64,000 nucleotides of DNA from Periplaneta americana (taxonomy: Eukaryota > Arthropoda > Insecta > Blattodea > Blattidae), in the NCBI RefSeq assembly GCF_040183065.1, contig NC_091120.1, positions 183,298,396-183,362,395 of the forward strand, given 5' to 3'. Below the pieces are notes generated by a model. That model was not told where the DNA came from. It saw only the letters and a list, made by a program, of their open reading frames with translations, and did no database searches. The position numbers were made by a program, and so were the translations under genes. Positions 63,871-64,000 of this stretch are shown here, in pieces. How positions within the stretch are numbered: position 1 is the first letter of the stretch; every line of letters starts with the position of its first letter.

Positions 63871-64000
63871 GTAAGTATAACTGTTTTGTGTGAGTAGAAT
63901 AATTATTATTCATCGCCTATTGTTATTTAACATTATGGAAATACAGTAGCTAGTCCTATCACTCAACAGTGTTACATAATAAAGGATACGTGATGCAACA

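Larger units (their letters stand above)
61722..63500. mobile_element. 1.78-kb palindrome with 846-bp arms and hammerhead-like motifs
   Basis: Arms 61722-62567 and 62655-63500 are reverse complements with only scattered mismatches, separated by an 87-base spacer. The outer ends are ATGTTAGAAATTTAATTTTT. Each arm carries a hammerhead-like motif (61807-61851 minus, 63371-63415 plus). No protein was recognised in the arms. It most likely derives from inverted terminal sequences of a Penelope-like element, judged from the ribozyme motif and the layout at 56531-57122. It ends 227 bases upstream of lipase exon 7. Confidence 0.75.

Overview
This window reads as a piece of a large, repeat-rich insect nuclear genome. 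It is AT-rich and has GT-AG introns, many non-LTR retrotransposon fragments, tRNA-derived SINEs and a wide range of DNA transposons. The combination of repeat families resembles what I remember from cockroach and termite (Blattodea) sequence. That placement is inference. No bacterial, CRISPR or operon-like structure is present.

The only host gene I can support is a plus-strand acid-lipase-type gene (alpha/beta hydrolase; lipase 3 / gastric / lysosomal acid lipase family). It starts at 8764, with signal-peptide exon 1 at 8764-8859, and continues through exons at 24590-24794, 31180-31297, 40585-40831, 41218-41376, 55734-55818 and 63728-63870. All splice phases agree and the seven exons give 351 codons. 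They carry the nucleophile-elbow motif GHSMG and a probable catalytic Asp. The exon with the catalytic His should lie beyond the right edge. Introns of 6-16 kb (one of 386 bp) are built almost entirely of transposable elements.

Left flank (1-8763): a TA-flanked MITE, a solo LTR with 4-bp target duplications, three hAT elements with 8-bp duplications (two perfect, one 7 of 8), a LINE 3' end, and a foldback element carrying a nearly perfect 236-bp palindromic MITE. Intron 1: four-copy-family MITEs (three copies here), a degraded hAT element with a nested SINE, a SINE that shares its tail with the LINE at 4.8-5.5 kb, LINE fragments including a tandem triplication, and a Tc1-like element with an intact 337-codon transposase. 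Intron 2: a Crypton-like tyrosine-recombinase repeat, LINEs, a 98-bp satellite and SINEs. Intron 3: a SINE, simple repeats, a pogo-like transposon with nested elements, and a three-level nest of TIR elements around a MADF-domain fragment. Intron 5: a second full-length Tc1 copy, a TIR element with an unassigned protein fragment, LINEs and a hAT element that landed beside an older hAT remnant. Intron 6: a Penelope-like element with inverted arms, a second Crypton-like repeat, a CR1-like LINE, a mariner, and a 1.78-kb palindrome.

The most interesting signal is a set of six hammerhead-ribozyme-like motifs (32498-32545, 46130-46178, 56584-56627, 57027-57070, 61807-61851, 63371-63415). Four of them lie in the arms of two inverted-repeat structures, one of which carries the tail of a Penelope GIY-YIG endonuclease. 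All six share an extra U after the CUGANGA core and have a self-complementary helix III or close to it. Also notable are four tRNA-derived SINE types, at least three of which share a 3' module.
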